Positions 8,005 through 19,832 of a stretch of DNA of 64,000 nt are shown here, in pieces (the stretch's first letter is position 1; each line of letters begins with the position of its first letter). The notes beneath the pieces were generated by a model. It made no database searches. It saw only the letters and a program-made list of their open reading frames with translations, and was not told where the DNA came from. A program made the position numbers and the translations under genes. This DNA is from Haloprofundus halobius. GTDB taxonomy: Archaea; Halobacteriota; Halobacteria; Halobacteriales; Haloferacaceae. The stretch lies in NCBI RefSeq assembly GCF_020097835.1, contig NZ_CP083666.1, positions 2,356,001 through 2,420,000 on the forward strand. The letters are read 5' to 3'.

Positions 8005-9566
8005 ATCGAGAAGACCGACGCAGCATCTCCCGACAGTACTTCTCGGACGAACGACTCGCAGAGCACCACTTCCGGTCGTTCAACGCCTTCCTCGAACGCG
8101 GCATGCAGGAAGTCGTCGACGAGAAAGAGACGATCGACACGGACATCGGCGACAAAGAGGGCGAGGAACCCGTCTACGTCGAACTCGGCGACGTTCGCGT
8201 CGTCACCCCGCGTGTGCGCGAGGCCGACGGTAGCGAGGAACTGCTGTACCCGCAGGAAGCGCGCCTCCGGAATATCACCTACTCCGCGCCCGTGTTCATG
8301 GAGATGTCCATCGTCCGCGGGGGCGAGGAGGAAGAGGAGATCGTCGTCGATTCGACGGAGACGAAAGTCGGCCGGATGCCCATCATGGTCGGCTCCGAGC
8401 GCTGCAACATCTCGGGCTTCGACCACGACGAACTCGTCGAAATCGGCGAGGACCCCGTCGACCCCGGCGGCTACTTCATCGTCAACGGCTCCGAGCGCGT
8501 GCTGATGACGAGCGAAGACCTCGCGCCGAACAAGATTCTCGCCGAGTACGACACGAAGTACGGCGACGAGATTCAGGTCGCCAAAACGTTCAGCCAGCGC
8601 CGCGGCTACCGCGCGCTCGTGCTCTGTGAGCGCGGCCGCGACGGCCTCTTGGAGGTCTCGTTCCCCTCGGTCTCGGGTTCGGTGAACTTCGTGACGCTCG
8701 TGCGCGCGCTCGGTCTCGAATCCGACGAGGAGATCGTCCACCGCGTCTCCGACGACCCGGAGATCGTGAAGTTCATGCTGGAGAATCTGGAGGAGGCCGA
8801 CGTCCAGACCACCGAGGAAGCCATCGAGACCCTCGGCAAGCGCGTCGCAAGTGGCCAAGGAAAGAACTACCAGCTGAAACGCGCCAACTACGTCATCGAC
8901 CGCTACCTCCTGCCGCACCTCCACGAGGAGGGCGTCGAGGAGGAGGAAGTCCGCATCAACAAGGCGTTCTACCTCTGCCGGATGGCCGAGGCGTGTTTCG
9001 AGCTCGCGCTGCAGCGCCGCGAGGCCGACGACAAAGACCACTACGCCAACAAGCGCCTCAAGGTCTCCGGCGACCTGATGAGAGACCTGTTCCGGACGGC
9101 GCTCAACAAACTCGCGCGCGACGTGAAGTACCAGCTCGAACGCGCGAACATGCGGAACCGGAATCTGACGGTCAATACGGTGGTTCGCTCCGACGTACTG
9201 ACCGAACGGCTCGAACACCCCATCGCGACCGGGAACTGGGTCGGCGGGCGCTCGGGCGTCTCACAGTTGGTCGACCGGACCGACTACATGGGGGTTCTGT
9301 CTCACCTGCGCCGCCTCCGCTCGCCGCTGTCGCGGTCGCAGCCGCACTTCGAGGCGCGCGACCTGCACGCGACCCAGTGGGGTCGCATCTGTCCCTCCGA
9401 GACCCCGGAGGGGCCGAACTGCGGACTGGTGAAGAACTTCGCGCAGGCGATGGAGCTCTCCCAGAACGTCGAGGACGAACAGGCACTGAAACGAGAACTG
9501 GCGTCGATGGGTGTCGAGGGGATGCCCGGACTCGAAGGCGTCGAACCCACCACGGCGGACGACTAA
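8001..9566 (+). CDS. rpoB2: RNA polymerase subunit B'' (N-terminal half of beta)
   Basis: 521 aa. It holds the protrusion, lobe and fork parts of the beta subunit: [21 protein letters not shown]-like start, [21 protein letters not shown], and the fork-loop end [20 protein letters not shown]-like segment (here [20 protein letters not shown]). The subunit is split after this point, as in halobacteria and many euryarchaea. Starts 4 bp inside rpoH and is followed 3 bp later by rpoB1. Confidence 0.98.
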   Translation: MNREDRRSISRQYFSDERLAEHHFRSFNAFLERGMQEVVDEKETIDTDIGDKEGEEPVYVELGDVRVVTPRVREADGSEELLYPQEARLRNITYSAPVFMEMSIVRGGEEEEEIVVDSTETKVGRMPIMVGSERCNISGFDHDELVEIGEDPVDPGGYFIVNGSERVLMTSEDLAPNKILAEYDTKYGDEIQVAKTFSQRRGYRALVLCERGRDGLLEVSFPSVSGSVNFVTLVRALGLESDEEIVHRVSDDPEIVKFMLENLEEADVQTTEEAIETLGKRVASGQGKNYQLKRANYVIDRYLLPHLHEEGVEEEEVRINKAFYLCRMAEACFELALQRREADDKDHYANKRLKVSGDLMRDLFRTALNKLARDVKYQLERANMRNRNLTVNTVVRSDVLTERLEHPIATGNWVGGRSGVSQLVDRTDYMGVLSHLRRLRSPLSRSQPHFEARDLHATQWGRICPSETPEGPNCGLVKNFAQAMELSQNVEDEQALKRELASMGVEGMPGLEGVEPTTADD

Positions 9567-9569
9567 ACC

Positions 9570-11396
9570 ATGGCTCAGGCACGAGAGGCGAAAGTATACG
9601 TCAACGGCAGTCTGGTCGGGACCCACCCGGACCCGAACCAGCTCGCAGCACAGATTCGGGAAGCGCGACGACGCGGCGACGTCAGCGAGATGGTCAACGT
9701 CTCGGTGAAAGGCCGGACCCGCGAAGTCATCATCAACGCGGACGCGGGACGCGCTCGCCGCCCGCTCATCGTCGTGGAGAACGGCGAACCACTGCTCGGT
9801 GACGAGGAGATAGACGCCGTCGAGAGCGGCGAACTGGAGTTCCAGGACCTCGTCGACCGCGGCTACATCGAGTTCATCGACGCCGAGGAGGAAGAGGACA
9901 TCTACGTCGGCGTCGACGAGGACGAACTCACTCCCGAGCACACGCACCTCGAAATCGACCCACAGCTCATCTTCGGTATCGGTGCGGGGATGATTCCGTA
10001 CCCCGAGCACAACGCCTCGCCGCGCATCACGATGGGTGCAGGGATGATGAAGCAGTCGCTCGGTATCCCGTCGGCGAACTACCGCATCCGCCCGGACACG
10101 CGTCAGCACCTGATGCACTACCCGCAGTTGGCGATGGTGAAGACGCAGACGACCGAGCAGATCAACTTCGACGAGCGCCCCGCGGCACAGAACTTCGTCG
10201 TCGCCGTGATGAGCTACGAGGGGTTCAACATCGAGGACGCGCTCGTCATGAACAAGGGGTCGGTCGACCGCGCGCTCGCTCGGTCGCACTTCTTCCGCAC
10301 CTACGAGGGCGAGGAACGGCGCTATCCCGGCGGTCAGGAGGACCGCTTCGAGATTCCGTCGCAGGACGTCCGCGGTGCGCGCGGGGAAGACGCGTACACG
10401 CACCTCGACGAGGACGGCCTCGTTAACCCCGAGACGGTCGTCGACGAGAACTCCGTACTGCTCGGCAAGACGTCGCCGCCGCGGTTCCTCGAAGAGCCCG
10501 ACGACATGGGTGGGCTCAGCCCACAGAAGCGCCGCGAGACGAGCGTCACGATGCGCTCGGGCGAAGACGGCGTCGTCGACACGGTGACGCTGATGGAGGG
10601 CGAGGACGGCTCGAAGCTCTCGAAGGTCTCCGTCCGCGACGAGCGGATCCCGGAGCTCGGCGACAAGTTCGCGTCCCGGCACGGACAGAAAGGGGTCGTG
10701 GGCCACCTCGCACCCCAGCAGGACATGCCCTTTACCGCGGACGGGCTCGTCCCCGACCTGGTTCTCAACCCGCACGCGCTCCCGTCGCGCATGACGGTCG
10801 GTCACGTGTTGGAGATGCTCGGCGGCAAAGTCGGCGCGCTCGAAGGTCGACGCGTCGACGGGACGGCGTTCCAAGGCGAGAGCGAGGAGGAACTCCGCGG
10901 TGCGCTCGAAGACCACGGCTTCATGTCCTCCGGCAAGGAGGTCATGTACTCCGGCGTCACCGGCGAGAAGATCGAGGCACAGATCTTCGTCGGGGTCATC
11001 TTCTACCACAAACTGTACCACATGGTGAGCAACAAGCTGCACGCCCGCTCGCGCGGGCCGGTGCAGGTGCTCACCCGTCAGCCCACGGAGGGTCGCGCCC
11101 GCGAGGGTGGCCTGCGCGTGGGTGAGATGGAACGCGAGGTGCTCATCGGCCACGGCGCGGCGATGGCGCTCAAAGAGCGACTGCTGGACTCCTCGGACCG
11201 CGAGGAAGTGTACGTCTCGGCGGACACCGGGATGGTCGCAGTCGAGGACCGCGAACAGCGCCGCATCTACGACCCCGTCACAGGGGACGAGGACGATATC
11301 CACCGCGTCGAGGTGAGTTACGCGTTCAAACTCCTGCTCGACGAGATGAAAGCGCTCGGCATCCGGCCGAAACTCGAACTGGAGGACGCAGTTTAA
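9570..11396 (+). CDS. rpoB1: RNA polymerase subunit B' (C-terminal half of beta)
   Basis: 608 aa. The catalytic-side beta half: [31 protein letters not shown] near residue 370 (lysine near the active site), and the clamp end [17 protein letters not shown]. In the C-terminal ribbon the four zinc cysteines found in most archaeal B subunits are absent: the stretch reads [19 protein letters not shown] then [10 protein letters not shown]. It sits between rpoB2 (3-bp gap) and rpoA1 (no gap). Confidence 0.98.
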   Translation: MAQAREAKVYVNGSLVGTHPDPNQLAAQIREARRRGDVSEMVNVSVKGRTREVIINADAGRARRPLIVVENGEPLLGDEEIDAVESGELEFQDLVDRGYIEFIDAEEEEDIYVGVDEDELTPEHTHLEIDPQLIFGIGAGMIPYPEHNASPRITMGAGMMKQSLGIPSANYRIRPDTRQHLMHYPQLAMVKTQTTEQINFDERPAAQNFVVAVMSYEGFNIEDALVMNKGSVDRALARSHFFRTYEGEERRYPGGQEDRFEIPSQDVRGARGEDAYTHLDEDGLVNPETVVDENSVLLGKTSPPRFLEEPDDMGGLSPQKRRETSVTMRSGEDGVVDTVTLMEGEDGSKLSKVSVRDERIPELGDKFASRHGQKGVVGHLAPQQDMPFTADGLVPDLVLNPHALPSRMTVGHVLEMLGGKVGALEGRRVDGTAFQGESEEELRGALEDHGFMSSGKEVMYSGVTGEKIEAQIFVGVIFYHKLYHMVSNKLHARSRGPVQVLTRQPTEGRAREGGLRVGEMEREVLIGHGAAMALKERLLDSSDREEVYVSADTGMVAVEDREQRRIYDPVTGDEDDIHRVEVSYAFKLLLDEMKALGIRPKLELEDAV

Positions 11397-14324
11397 ATGT
11401 CAATGCAAACACCGAAAGAGATCGGCGGCATCCGCTTCGGGCTGATGGACCCGGAGACGTATCGAGACATGTCCGCGACGAAGGTCATCACCGCGGACAC
11501 CTACGACGACGACGGCTACCCCATCGACATGGGACTGATGGACCCCCGACTGGGCGTCATCGACCCCGGTCTGGAGTGTCGAACCTGCGGGCAGCACTCA
11601 GGGTCGTGTAACGGCCACTTCGGTCACATCGAACTGGCCGCGCCCGTCATCCACGTCGGGTTCACGAAGCTCATTCGACGGCTGCTTCGCTCGACGTGCC
11701 GCCAGTGCGGTCGTCTCGCGCTGACCGACGAGGAGCAGGCGGAGTTCCGCGCCCGGATGCAGCGAGCGGAGGAACTCAGCGAGGACTGGAGCGACGTGAT
11801 GAAGGCCGCGGTCCGACAGGCGCGGAAAGCCAAGCGCTGTCCGCACTGCAACGAACCCCAGCACGACATCAAACACGAGAAGCCGACGACGTACTACGAG
11901 GTCCAAGACGTGCTCTCGGGCGAGTACTCCGAGCTCATCGCGGAGGCGATGCAGCCCGACGAGGAGGAGGACCGAGACGCGACGGCTCCACAGGAACTCG
12001 CGGAGCAGACCGATATCGACCTCCAGCGCATCAACCAGATCCTCTCCGGGGAGTTCAGACCCCGAAAAGAGGACCGCAAGGCGATCGAGAAGGCGCTCTC
12101 CATCGACCTCACCGTCGAGGACATGAACAAGCTGATGCCCTCGGACATCCGCGACTGGTTCGAGGACATTCCGGACGACGACATGGAGACGCTCGGCATC
12201 GACTCCGAGCGCGCGCGTCCCGAGTGGATGATTCTCACCGTCCTGCCGGTGCCGCCGGTGACGGCGCGTCCCTCCATCACGCTCGACAACGGCCAGCGTT
12301 CGGAGGACGACCTGACACACAAACTGGTCGACATCATCCGCATCAACCAGCGGTTCATGGAAAACCGCGAGGCGGGTGCACCGCAGCTCATCATCGAGGA
12401 CCTCTGGGAACTGCTGCAGTACCACGTCACGACGTTCGTCGACAACGAGATCTCGGGCACGCCACCGGCGCGACACCGCTCCGGCCGACCGCTGAAGACG
12501 CTCAGCCAGCGCCTGAAGGGGAAGGAGGGTCGCTTCCGTGGCTCGCTCTCCGGCAAGCGCGTCAACTTCTCTGCGCGTACCGTCATCTCGCCGGACCCGA
12601 CGCTCTCGCTCAACGAAGTCGGCGTTCCGGACCGCGTCGCGAGCGAGATGACCCAGACGATGAACGTCACCGAGCGGAACATGGAGGAGGCGCGACAGTA
12701 CGTCCGCAACGGCCCCGAGAGCCACCCGGGCGCGAACTACGTCAAGCGCCCCGACGGCCGCCGTCTGAAAGTGACCGAGAAGAACTGCGAGGAGCTCGCC
12801 GAGAAGGTCGAACTCGGCTGGGAAGTGAACCGCCACCTCGTCGACGGCGATATCGTCATCTTCAACCGTCAGCCGTCGCTGCACCGGATGTCCATCATGG
12901 CCCACGAGGTGGTCGTGATGCCGTACAAGACCTTCAGACTCAACACCGTCGTCTGTCCGCCGTACAACGCCGACTTCGACGGCGACGAGATGAACATGCA
13001 CGCGCTGCAGAACGAGGAGGCCCGCGCGGAGGCGCGCGTCCTCATGCGCGTACAGGAACAGATTCTCAGCCCGCGCTTCGGCGAGAACATCATCGGCGCG
13101 ATTCAGGACCACATCTCGGGCACCTACCTGCTGACCCACGAGAACCCCCACTTTACTGAGACGCAGGCGCTGGACCTGCTGCGCGCGACGCGCGTGGACG
13201 AGCTGCCCGAACCCGACGGCGAGGAGGGCGGCGAGGCGTACTGGACGGGTCACTCCATCTTCTCGGAGTTGTTGCCCGACGACCTCTCGCTGGAGTTCAG
13301 CAGCTCGACCGGCGACGACGTCGTCATCGAAGACGGCCAACTCGTGAGCGGCACCATCGACGAGGACGCCGTCGGCGCGTTCGGCGGCGAGATCGTCGAC
13401 ACCATCACGAAGGTGTACTCGGAGACGCGCGCACGCATCTTCGTCAACGAGATCTCCGCGCTGGCGATGCGCGCTATCATGCACTTCGGCTTCTCCATCG
13501 GTATCGACGACGAGTCGATTCCGGAGGAGGCGGGAGAGCAGGTCGACGAGGCTATCGAGAACGCCTACGAGCGAATCGAGGAGCTCATCGAGACGTACCA
13601 GGCGGGCGAACTCGAATCGCTGCCGGGTCGCACCGTCGACGAGACGCTCGAGATGAAGATCATGCAGACGCTCGGCAAGGCGCGCGACTCCGCGGGTGAG
13701 ATCGCCGACGACCACTTCGGCGACGACAACCCCGCGGTCATCATGGCGCGCTCCGGTGCGCGTGGCTCGATGCTGAACCTCACGCAGATGGCCGGCTGTG
13801 TCGGACAGCAGGCGGTTCGAGGCGAGCGTATCAACCGCGGCTACGAGGACCGCACCCTCAGCCACTACAAGCCGAACGACCTCTCAGCGGAGGCGCACGG
13901 CTTCGTGGAGAACTCCTACCGCGGCGGCTTGACGCCGCGCGAGTTCTTCTTCCACGCGATGGGCGGCCGCGAGGGTCTGGTCGACACTGCGGTCCGGACC
14001 TCCAAGTCCGGCTACCTGCAGCGTCGGCTCATCAACGCGCTCTCCGAACTGGAGACGCAGTACGACGGGACCGTCCGAGACACCTCGGACACCATCGTCC
14101 AGTTCGAGTTCGGCGAGGACGGCACCTCCCCGGTGAAGGTGTCCTCCTCGAAGGACAACGACATCGACGTCGAGAGCATCGCCGACCGCGTGCTCGACGC
14201 CGAGTTCGACGAGGCGACCCGAGCGCAGTTCCTCTCCCGGGAGGAACCCGCAACGAACCTCTCCGAGCACGCCGAGCCCCGACTTAGCGAGGCGCGCACC
14301 CAGGAGGTGGAATCCGATGACTGA
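11397..14324 (+). CDS. rpoA1: RNA polymerase subunit A' (N-terminal part of beta')
   Basis: 975 aa. Zinc sites CRTCG...GSCNGHFGH (near residue 63) and CRQCG/CPHCN follow the N-terminus. The catalytic loop [13 protein letters not shown] with three Asp that bind magnesium lies near residue 524. Bridge-helix and funnel parts follow ([19 protein letters not shown]). Ends where subunit A'' begins, overlapping it by 8 bp. An acidic insertion near residues 185-280 is typical of haloarchaea. Confidence 0.98.
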   Translation: MSMQTPKEIGGIRFGLMDPETYRDMSATKVITADTYDDDGYPIDMGLMDPRLGVIDPGLECRTCGQHSGSCNGHFGHIELAAPVIHVGFTKLIRRLLRSTCRQCGRLALTDEEQAEFRARMQRAEELSEDWSDVMKAAVRQARKAKRCPHCNEPQHDIKHEKPTTYYEVQDVLSGEYSELIAEAMQPDEEEDRDATAPQELAEQTDIDLQRINQILSGEFRPRKEDRKAIEKALSIDLTVEDMNKLMPSDIRDWFEDIPDDDMETLGIDSERARPEWMILTVLPVPPVTARPSITLDNGQRSEDDLTHKLVDIIRINQRFMENREAGAPQLIIEDLWELLQYHVTTFVDNEISGTPPARHRSGRPLKTLSQRLKGKEGRFRGSLSGKRVNFSARTVISPDPTLSLNEVGVPDRVASEMTQTMNVTERNMEEARQYVRNGPESHPGANYVKRPDGRRLKVTEKNCEELAEKVELGWEVNRHLVDGDIVIFNRQPSLHRMSIMAHEVVVMPYKTFRLNTVVCPPYNADFDGDEMNMHALQNEEARAEARVLMRVQEQILSPRFGENIIGAIQDHISGTYLLTHENPHFTETQALDLLRATRVDELPEPDGEEGGEAYWTGHSIFSELLPDDLSLEFSSSTGDDVVIEDGQLVSGTIDEDAVGAFGGEIVDTITKVYSETRARIFVNEISALAMRAIMHFGFSIGIDDESIPEEAGEQVDEAIENAYERIEELIETYQAGELESLPGRTVDETLEMKIMQTLGKARDSAGEIADDHFGDDNPAVIMARSGARGSMLNLTQMAGCVGQQAVRGERINRGYEDRTLSHYKPNDLSAEAHGFVENSYRGGLTPREFFFHAMGGREGLVDTAVRTSKSGYLQRRLINALSELETQYDGTVRDTSDTIVQFEFGEDGTSPVKVSSSKDNDIDVESIADRVLDAEFDEATRAQFLSREEPATNLSEHAEPRLSEARTQEVESDD

Positions 14325-15525
14325 GATCACAGACGACATCGAGGCCGTCGTCGAGGACACAGAGCTCCCGCGCCGCCTCAAAGACCGCGTGTACCGTACC
14401 ATCGAAGGGCGAGACGGCGTCACCGTCGAACAGGCCGACGACATCGCCCGCGCCGTCGAGGTTCGCTATCTCGACACACGCGTCGACCCGCTCGATCCCG
14501 TCGGCACCGTCTCCGCGCAGTCCATCGGTGAGCCGGGGACGCAGATGACGATGAACACGTTCCACTACGCGGGCGTCGCCGAAATCGACGTGACGCAGGG
14601 GCTGCCACGGCTCATCGAGCTCGTGGACGCGCGGAAGACGCCGGACACGCCGATGATGACGGTCCACCTCGAAGACGAGTACGCCGAGGACCGCGAGAAG
14701 GCCCACGAGGTCGTCTGGAGCATCGAGGCGTCCAAAATCTTGGCGCTCGGTGACGTGTCGACGAACGTCGCCGACATGCTCGTGCAGATCGACCTCAACG
14801 ACGAGACGCTGCTGGAGCGGTGGCCCCGCGCCTCGAACGTCGAGGAAGTTGCAGGAGAGATCGCCGAAATCATCGAGGACGCGCTGGGCGTCACGACCCG
14901 GCAGAGCGGGACGGTCGTCGAGTTCGGCCCCGACCAGCCGAGCTACCGAAAGCTCCTGCAGTTGGTCGAGGAACTCCGCGACGTCGTGTTCAAAGGTATC
15001 GAGGAGGTCACCCGCGTCGTCATCCGCAAGGAGAAGACCGACGATGGCGAGGAGTTCGTCCTCTACACCGAGGGGTCGGCGTTCGGCGACGTGCTCGCCA
15101 TCGAGGGCGTCGACGCCTCGCGGACGACGTGTAACAACATCCACGAGATTCACCGCAACCTCGGCGTCGAAGCGGCCCGGGAAGCCATCATCAACGAGAC
15201 GATGGAGACGCTCGAAGAGCAGGGTCTCGACGACGTGAACGTCCGCCACCTGATGCTCGTCGCCGACATCATGACGAACCGCGGCACCATCGAGTCCATC
15301 GGCCGCCATGGTATCTCGGGGTCGAAGGAATCCGTGCTCGCGCGTGCGGCGTTCGAGGTGACGGTCAACCACCTGCTCGACGCCGCCATCCACGGCGAGG
15401 AGGACGACCTCAACGGCGTCATCGAGAACGTCATCGTCGGCAAGCCGGTCGCCATCGGCACCGGCGACGTCGACCTCCGGATGGGCTCGTTCAGCGCGAA
15501 CGCCGAACAGCCCTCGGACGACTGA
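14317..15525 (+). CDS. rpoA2: RNA polymerase subunit A'' (C-terminal part of beta')
   Basis: 402 aa. It contains the trigger-loop segment [25 protein letters not shown]-type motif (near residues 65-90) and the C-terminal jaw/clamp motifs ([19 protein letters not shown]-like). Translation is likely coupled to rpoA1 through the 8-bp overlap. No intein or intron is present in the highly conserved trigger-loop region. Confidence 0.98.
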   Translation: MTEITDDIEAVVEDTELPRRLKDRVYRTIEGRDGVTVEQADDIARAVEVRYLDTRVDPLDPVGTVSAQSIGEPGTQMTMNTFHYAGVAEIDVTQGLPRLIELVDARKTPDTPMMTVHLEDEYAEDREKAHEVVWSIEASKILALGDVSTNVADMLVQIDLNDETLLERWPRASNVEEVAGEIAEIIEDALGVTTRQSGTVVEFGPDQPSYRKLLQLVEELRDVVFKGIEEVTRVVIRKEKTDDGEEFVLYTEGSAFGDVLAIEGVDASRTTCNNIHEIHRNLGVEAAREAIINETMETLEEQGLDDVNVRHLMLVADIMTNRGTIESIGRHGISGSKESVLARAAFEVTVNHLLDAAIHGEEDDLNGVIENVIVGKPVAIGTGDVDLRMGSFSANAEQPSDD

Positions 15526-15531
15526 CGACCG

Positions 15532-15951
15532 ATGCGCGTCACGCTGTCGGACGACGCCCGTCGCTACCTCGGCGCGTTCGACGAGGAGACTGGTGCGAGC
15601 GCGACCGACTGTCTCGTCTACGACGACCGAATCGTCGTCCTCGTCGGCGCGGGCGAGATGGGCAAAGCCATCGGTCCTGGCGGGAAGACTGTGAAACGGC
15701 TCGAACGGAAACTCGGTCGCACCGTCGAACTCGTCGAGGACGCCGACACGCCGGAGGCGTTCGTCGCGAGCGCGCTCGCGCCGGCGACGGTTCGACACGT
15801 GACCATCAGCGACCAGAACGACCGCGTCGCCTACGTCGAAGTGGCCGACGGCGATCGCGGCGTCGCCATCGGGAAGTGCGGTCAAAACATCGAGACGGCA
15901 CGGCGGTTGGCTCGTCGACACTACGACATCGACGATATCCAGTTGACGTAG
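15532..15951 (+). CDS. nusA: NusA-like KH-domain transcription factor
   Basis: 139 aa. It has two KH RNA-binding domains, with KH motifs at GKAIGPGGKTVKRLE and VAIGKCGQNIETARRLA, and lacks the N-terminal polymerase-binding and S1 domains of bacterial NusA, as usual in archaea. Last gene of the polymerase operon, 6 bp after rpoA2. Confidence 0.95.
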   Translation: MRVTLSDDARRYLGAFDEETGASATDCLVYDDRIVVLVGAGEMGKAIGPGGKTVKRLERKLGRTVELVEDADTPEAFVASALAPATVRHVTISDQNDRVAYVEVADGDRGVAIGKCGQNIETARRLARRHYDIDDIQLT

Positions 15952-16073
15952 CTCGGTCGCGCGTGTAGCGCGCACCTACCCCTCGACGACGTCGCCGCCG
16001 CCCGGTTTTTGGAACTCGCTTACAATTATTACAAGCCCTATAACTATCTGTCCGAGCGTCGTCCTGCTATCGT

Positions 16074-16430
16074 ATGTCACAGTCCGAGCACCAGCCGTCC
16101 ATCGGCGACGGATCGAGCCCTCCCTCGGAGCAGTCGGTCGCCGACGCCGCATCCGACGCCCAGCCGTCGGTTTCGATTCAGTGTCCCTCCTGCGACGAGC
16201 GCGTCAGCGCGACGCTGGCGCTGTCCGACGGCGACACGGTGAACGCCACGGTGAACGGGGATACGGAGACCGAGGACTCCGCAGGGGGTCCCGTCGCCAC
16301 CGACGGGGGAAGCACGGCCGAAGGCGGGCGTCGAGATGCGGTCGATTCGACACTCGAAGGAGAGCTCTGTGGAAAACCAGTTCGCTGTTCCGCCTGTGAC
16401 GACGAGTTCGAGTTGCTGTTCTACCACTGA
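16074..16430 (+). CDS. Small zinc-ribbon protein with low-complexity middle
   Basis: 118 aa. One CxxC pair (CPSC) near residue 37 and a second (CSAC) near residue 107 are separated by a Gly/Asp/Thr-rich linker. The C-terminus ends FELLFYH. A promoter-like A/T-rich stretch (ACAATTATTACAAGCCC, 16022-16038) precedes it by about 35 bp. No precise family recognised; a nucleic-acid or protein-binding role is a guess. Confidence 0.6.
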   Translation: MSQSEHQPSIGDGSSPPSEQSVADAASDAQPSVSIQCPSCDERVSATLALSDGDTVNATVNGDTETEDSAGGPVATDGGSTAEGGRRDAVDSTLEGELCGKPVRCSACDDEFELLFYH

Positions 16431-16538
16431 GAACGCCGAGAGCGCGGCCGACCATACGAGAGATTCGGAGTGGAGTCGAGGCCCTCGGGACGTTCGACGG
16501 CCTCCAAGAGCTATTGACCGCGACGTCGTGTGGTCGGT

Positions 16539-17408
16539 ATGGGAGACGTCACAGTCCTGCAGGTCGCCGGACCGCTCACGGAACTACTCCTCGGCGACGG
16601 CCTGCTCGCCCGAGCGACGAAACTCGTCGTGACGTTCGCGCTCGTCTACGGCGGCGGCCGGGTGGTCGTCGAACCGCTGGTCATGCGAGCGGTCAGGGCG
16701 CGAAACGAGAACAACCCGACCGTCGTCGGCGCGGTGAACCTCTACCTCCACATCGCGGTGGTTGTCCTCGCCGTCGCTGCCGCGCTCGCCGCCGGCGGCT
16801 ACACGCGCCTGCTGACGGGGTCGACCATCGCCGTCGCCATCATCTCGCTGACGGTCGGTGTCGCCGGCCGAGAGGTGCTCGGAACGCTCGTCGGCGGCCT
16901 CTTTCTCGTGACCGACTCGAACTTCAACGTCGGCGACTACATCGCGTGGGGCGACACCGAGGGCATCGTCGAATCCATCGGGTTTCGGGTGACGCGCGTA
17001 CGAACCGTCGACAACGAGATAATCAGCGTCCCGAACACGGAACTGACGACGAACGTCATCACGAAACCGTACGGCCAGAACCGGTTCCGCATCAACGAGG
17101 AGGTCGGCGTTTACTACGAGGAGAGTCTGGAGGAGACCATCGAGATTCTCCGCGACGAGGCGGTGACCGACCCGGCCATCCTCACCGACCCGCAGCCGAA
17201 GATTCGCGTCTCCGGCTTCGAGGGCGACCACGTCCGACTGCAGGTGCTGTTCTGGGTGGCCGACCCGACTCGGCGGACGGTGCTCGACACGTTTTCGGAC
17301 TACGCCCGGCGGGTGCAGGCGCGGTGCGAGAGCGCCGAAATCACGCTCGGTGCGACCTCGGCGGTGGACATGGGCGGCGACCTCGCGCTCGAACGCGCCG
17401 GTGACTGA
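16539..17408 (+). CDS. mscS: MscS-family mechanosensitive channel
   Basis: 289 aa from ATG 16539. Three membrane helices are followed by the pore helix region (VGVAGREVLGTLVGGLFLV) and the cytoplasmic beta domain (NVGDYIAWGDTEGIVESIGFRVTRVRT, VPNTELTTNVI). It opens under membrane tension to release solutes on osmotic downshock. Monocistronic by position. Confidence 0.92.
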   Translation: MGDVTVLQVAGPLTELLLGDGLLARATKLVVTFALVYGGGRVVVEPLVMRAVRARNENNPTVVGAVNLYLHIAVVVLAVAAALAAGGYTRLLTGSTIAVAIISLTVGVAGREVLGTLVGGLFLVTDSNFNVGDYIAWGDTEGIVESIGFRVTRVRTVDNEIISVPNTELTTNVITKPYGQNRFRINEEVGVYYEESLEETIEILRDEAVTDPAILTDPQPKIRVSGFEGDHVRLQVLFWVADPTRRTVLDTFSDYARRVQARCESAEITLGATSAVDMGGDLALERAGD

Positions 17409-17654
17409 ACGCTCGTGATGAGCGAAGTGAAACGACGGAGTCTCCGCGAGCGAAGCGAGCGGAGGTTCGTCGCGAACGAAGTGAGCGAAGGCATCTCAGC
17501 ACCGCGTTCGACCTGTGCCGCGCTGAGAGCGGTTCGTTCGAGTCGGCGAAACGGACGCAGATTCGAGTAGCGGGGTGAAAGAAGGAATCTGAGGCCGTCT
17601 CGCCGACTCGAAAAGAGGACGCTTAAGTAGCTCGACTAAGAAGGATTGGCCACT

Positions 17655-18083
17655 ATGGCGAACGGCAAATACGCCGCACGCAAACTCAAGAAGGACCGTC
17701 AGAAGCGACGGTGGTCCGACTCGGAGTACGCGCGGCGCGAACGCGGTCTTCGGAAGAAGTCGGACCCGCTCGAAGGCGCACCGCAGGCGCGCGGTATCGT
17801 CCTCGAGAAGGTCGGAATCGAAGCGAAACAGCCGAACTCGGCGATTCGCAAGTGCGTCCGTGTCCAGCTCATCAAGAACGGCAAGCAGGTCACGGCCTTC
17901 TGCCCCGGCGACGGCGCCATCTCGTTCATCGACGAGCACGACGAGGTGACCATCGCGGGCATCGGTGGCGCGAAGGGTCGCGCCATGGGTGACCTCTCGG
18001 GTGTCAACTACAAGGTGGACAAAGTCAACGGCGTCGCGATGCTCGAACTCGTGCGCGGCAACGCGGAGAAACCGGTGCGCTAA
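17655..18083 (+). CDS. rps12: 30S ribosomal protein S12
   Basis: 142 aa; ATG 17655 chosen over an upstream TTG. The decoding-site loop [21 protein letters not shown] is conserved, and the archaeal N-terminal extension is present. A promoter-like CTTAAGTAG lies about 20-35 bp upstream. One base separates it from rps7. Confidence 0.97.
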   Translation: MANGKYAARKLKKDRQKRRWSDSEYARRERGLRKKSDPLEGAPQARGIVLEKVGIEAKQPNSAIRKCVRVQLIKNGKQVTAFCPGDGAISFIDEHDEVTIAGIGGAKGRAMGDLSGVNYKVDKVNGVAMLELVRGNAEKPVR

Positions 18084-18084
18084 G

Positions 18085-18705
18085 ATGTCTGACGCAGAGA
18101 ACGAGACCCCCGAACCCGAGGCACCGGCCGACAGCGAGGAAGCACAGACGAACGCGCTGCTGTTCGGCGTCTGGGACGTCTCCGAAATCGAGTACACCGA
18201 CCCGAGCACCCAGCGCTACCTCAACGTGACGCCCATCGCGCACACGATGGGTCGCCACGCCTCCAAGCAGTTCCGCAAGTCCGAGATTTCGGTCGTCGAA
18301 CGCCTCATCAACCGCCTGATGCAGAGCGAGGACAACACGGGCAAGAAGCAGAAGGCGATCAGCATCGTCCGCGACGCCTTCGAGATCGTCGACGAGCGCA
18401 GCGACGAGAACCCCGTCCAGATTCTCGTCCGCGCCGTCGAGAACGCCGCTCCGCGCGAGGAGACCGTCCGCCTGAAGTACGGTGGCATCTCCGTCCCGAA
18501 GGCCGTCGACGTCGCCCCCCAGCGCCGCGTCGACCAGGCGCTGAAGTTCATCGCCGACGGCGTCGCCTCTACCAGCTACAAGTCGACGACCTCGGCCGCC
18601 GAGGCGCTCGCCCAGCAACTTCTCGGCGCGGCGGAGTACGACGTCCAGTCGTACCCCATCAGCCAGAAGGAAGAGCGCGAGCGCGTCGCCGCCGCGGCCC
18701 GCTAA
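18085..18705 (+). CDS. rps7: 30S ribosomal protein S7
   Basis: 206 aa. The acidic N-terminal extension is typical of haloarchaea; the core (NVTPIAHTMGRHASKQF, KKQKAISIVRDAFEIV, GGISVPKAVDVAPQRRVDQAL) binds the 16S 3' major domain. It follows rps12 in the classic str operon order, but EF-2 is separated by a gene on the other strand. Confidence 0.97.
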   Translation: MSDAENETPEPEAPADSEEAQTNALLFGVWDVSEIEYTDPSTQRYLNVTPIAHTMGRHASKQFRKSEISVVERLINRLMQSEDNTGKKQKAISIVRDAFEIVDERSDENPVQILVRAVENAAPREETVRLKYGGISVPKAVDVAPQRRVDQALKFIADGVASTSYKSTTSAAEALAQQLLGAAEYDVQSYPISQKEERERVAAAAR

Positions 18706-18795
18706 TCTTCGGCTACGACCTTTCTCTCTTCGGTTTTTCGACGGTGAGCGGCCGCTGTAATCGAGTGCGCTATCCGACGGTTCCGCGTTCGCACC

Positions 18796-19572
18796 TCAAT
18801 CGGCCGCCTGCGGCCCACCGCCGCTGCCGACGGCGTACGCGCGAGTCACGTCGACGAGTGCCTTCCGGTAGTCGCTGGCGGTCGTCTCGACGGCGAGCGA
18901 GCGGAACTGACGTCTGAACTCGTCGACGCGGACGTTCGGCGCGTCGTCGTCGGCCGCGTGTGCGAGGTCGTACAGGCGGTGGTCGTCGTCGACGAGGCCG
19001 TGACGTTCGACGAGTGCGAGCGCGAACGCCGCGTTGACCGCCGTTATCTCGGGGTCGGAGGCGGCGGTGGTGCGGGTCCAGTCGGCGCGCGGGACGGCGG
19101 AGGGTTGGTCGGCGAGCGCCGCGGCCAACTGCGATTCGAGGAAGTACACCAGTTTCTCCGCCGGCGCGACCGAGATGGTGATATCGTCGGCGTAGATGTC
19201 CTTCATGTGATTCGCGATCTGATAACAGTGGGCGAGTTTGCGACGTTCGACGCTCCGCCCCGTGAGCGCGAGGTAGAGCGCCTCCTCGGTCGACTGGACG
19301 TGCGAGGGGTGTGACTGCTCGTAGCGGGCCATGTGAGAGAACTCGTGGAGAGCGAGTTCGCGCGCCATCGCACTCGTCGCGGCCTGTCGCGGGATGTTCA
19401 GCACGTGGTAATCTCCGGCGGCGTTGCTGTAGTGTCCCGCCCACGTCCGCTCGTCGGGGTCGTCTCTGACGCGTACGTGAACCGGCCACGACAACTCGTA
19501 CTCCGTCTCTAACAGGTCTGCCGCGCTGAGAAAGGCGTCCGGGGCGGCAGACCCCTGCACGCGAAGGTCCAT
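18796..19572 (-). CDS. Zincin-like protein with HExxH motif (DUF5781-like)
   Basis: 258 aa from ATG 19572. The motif LALHEFSHMARYEQ (near residues 77-90) is an HExxH metallopeptidase-type signature, and STEEALYLALTGRSVER further on could supply the third ligand. No signal peptide or clear membrane helix, so probably cytosolic. It resembles a conserved haloarchaeal family I recall as DUF5781; no substrate is known. It lies between rps7 and EF-2 on the opposite strand. Confidence 0.65.
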   Translation of the reverse strand: MDLRVQGSAAPDAFLSAADLLETEYELSWPVHVRVRDDPDERTWAGHYSNAAGDYHVLNIPRQAATSAMARELALHEFSHMARYEQSHPSHVQSTEEALYLALTGRSVERRKLAHCYQIANHMKDIYADDITISVAPAEKLVYFLESQLAAALADQPSAVPRADWTRTTAASDPEITAVNAAFALALVERHGLVDDDHRLYDLAHAADDDAPNVRVDEFRRQFRSLAVETTASDYRKALVDVTRAYAVGSGGGPQAAD

Positions 19573-19832
19573 GCGTGTTAGTGACACGGTTCGTGACGGT
19601 ATGACTCTTGCGCCACCTCTCGCCGCGGGTGAGAGGGCAGTAAGACGGCAGGTGTGGTGAGTGCGATGGGTCGGTAGTGCGGCCGGTATCGTGGAGTCAC
19701 ACTCGCCGACAGTCGGAGTGTTTGCCAAGTGGTACGTACCCACACGGAGACGCGTCAGACGGCCGTTCGCGGCGGAATCGGCGTCGGCAAAACACTACCC
19801 TTTTGACCCTCCTTCCGGTAGGGGGATTCATA

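Noticed and set aside
11598-13865. 755-aa antisense ORF over rpoA1
   Set aside because: Shadow of a strongly conserved RNA polymerase gene; no family signature.
17409-17654. Short repeated GCGAGCGAAGCGAGC-type sequence suspected as CRISPR or mobile repeat
   Set aside because: Imperfect, without regular spacers; such GCTTCGCTC-rich stretches are common in haloarchaeal intergenic DNA.
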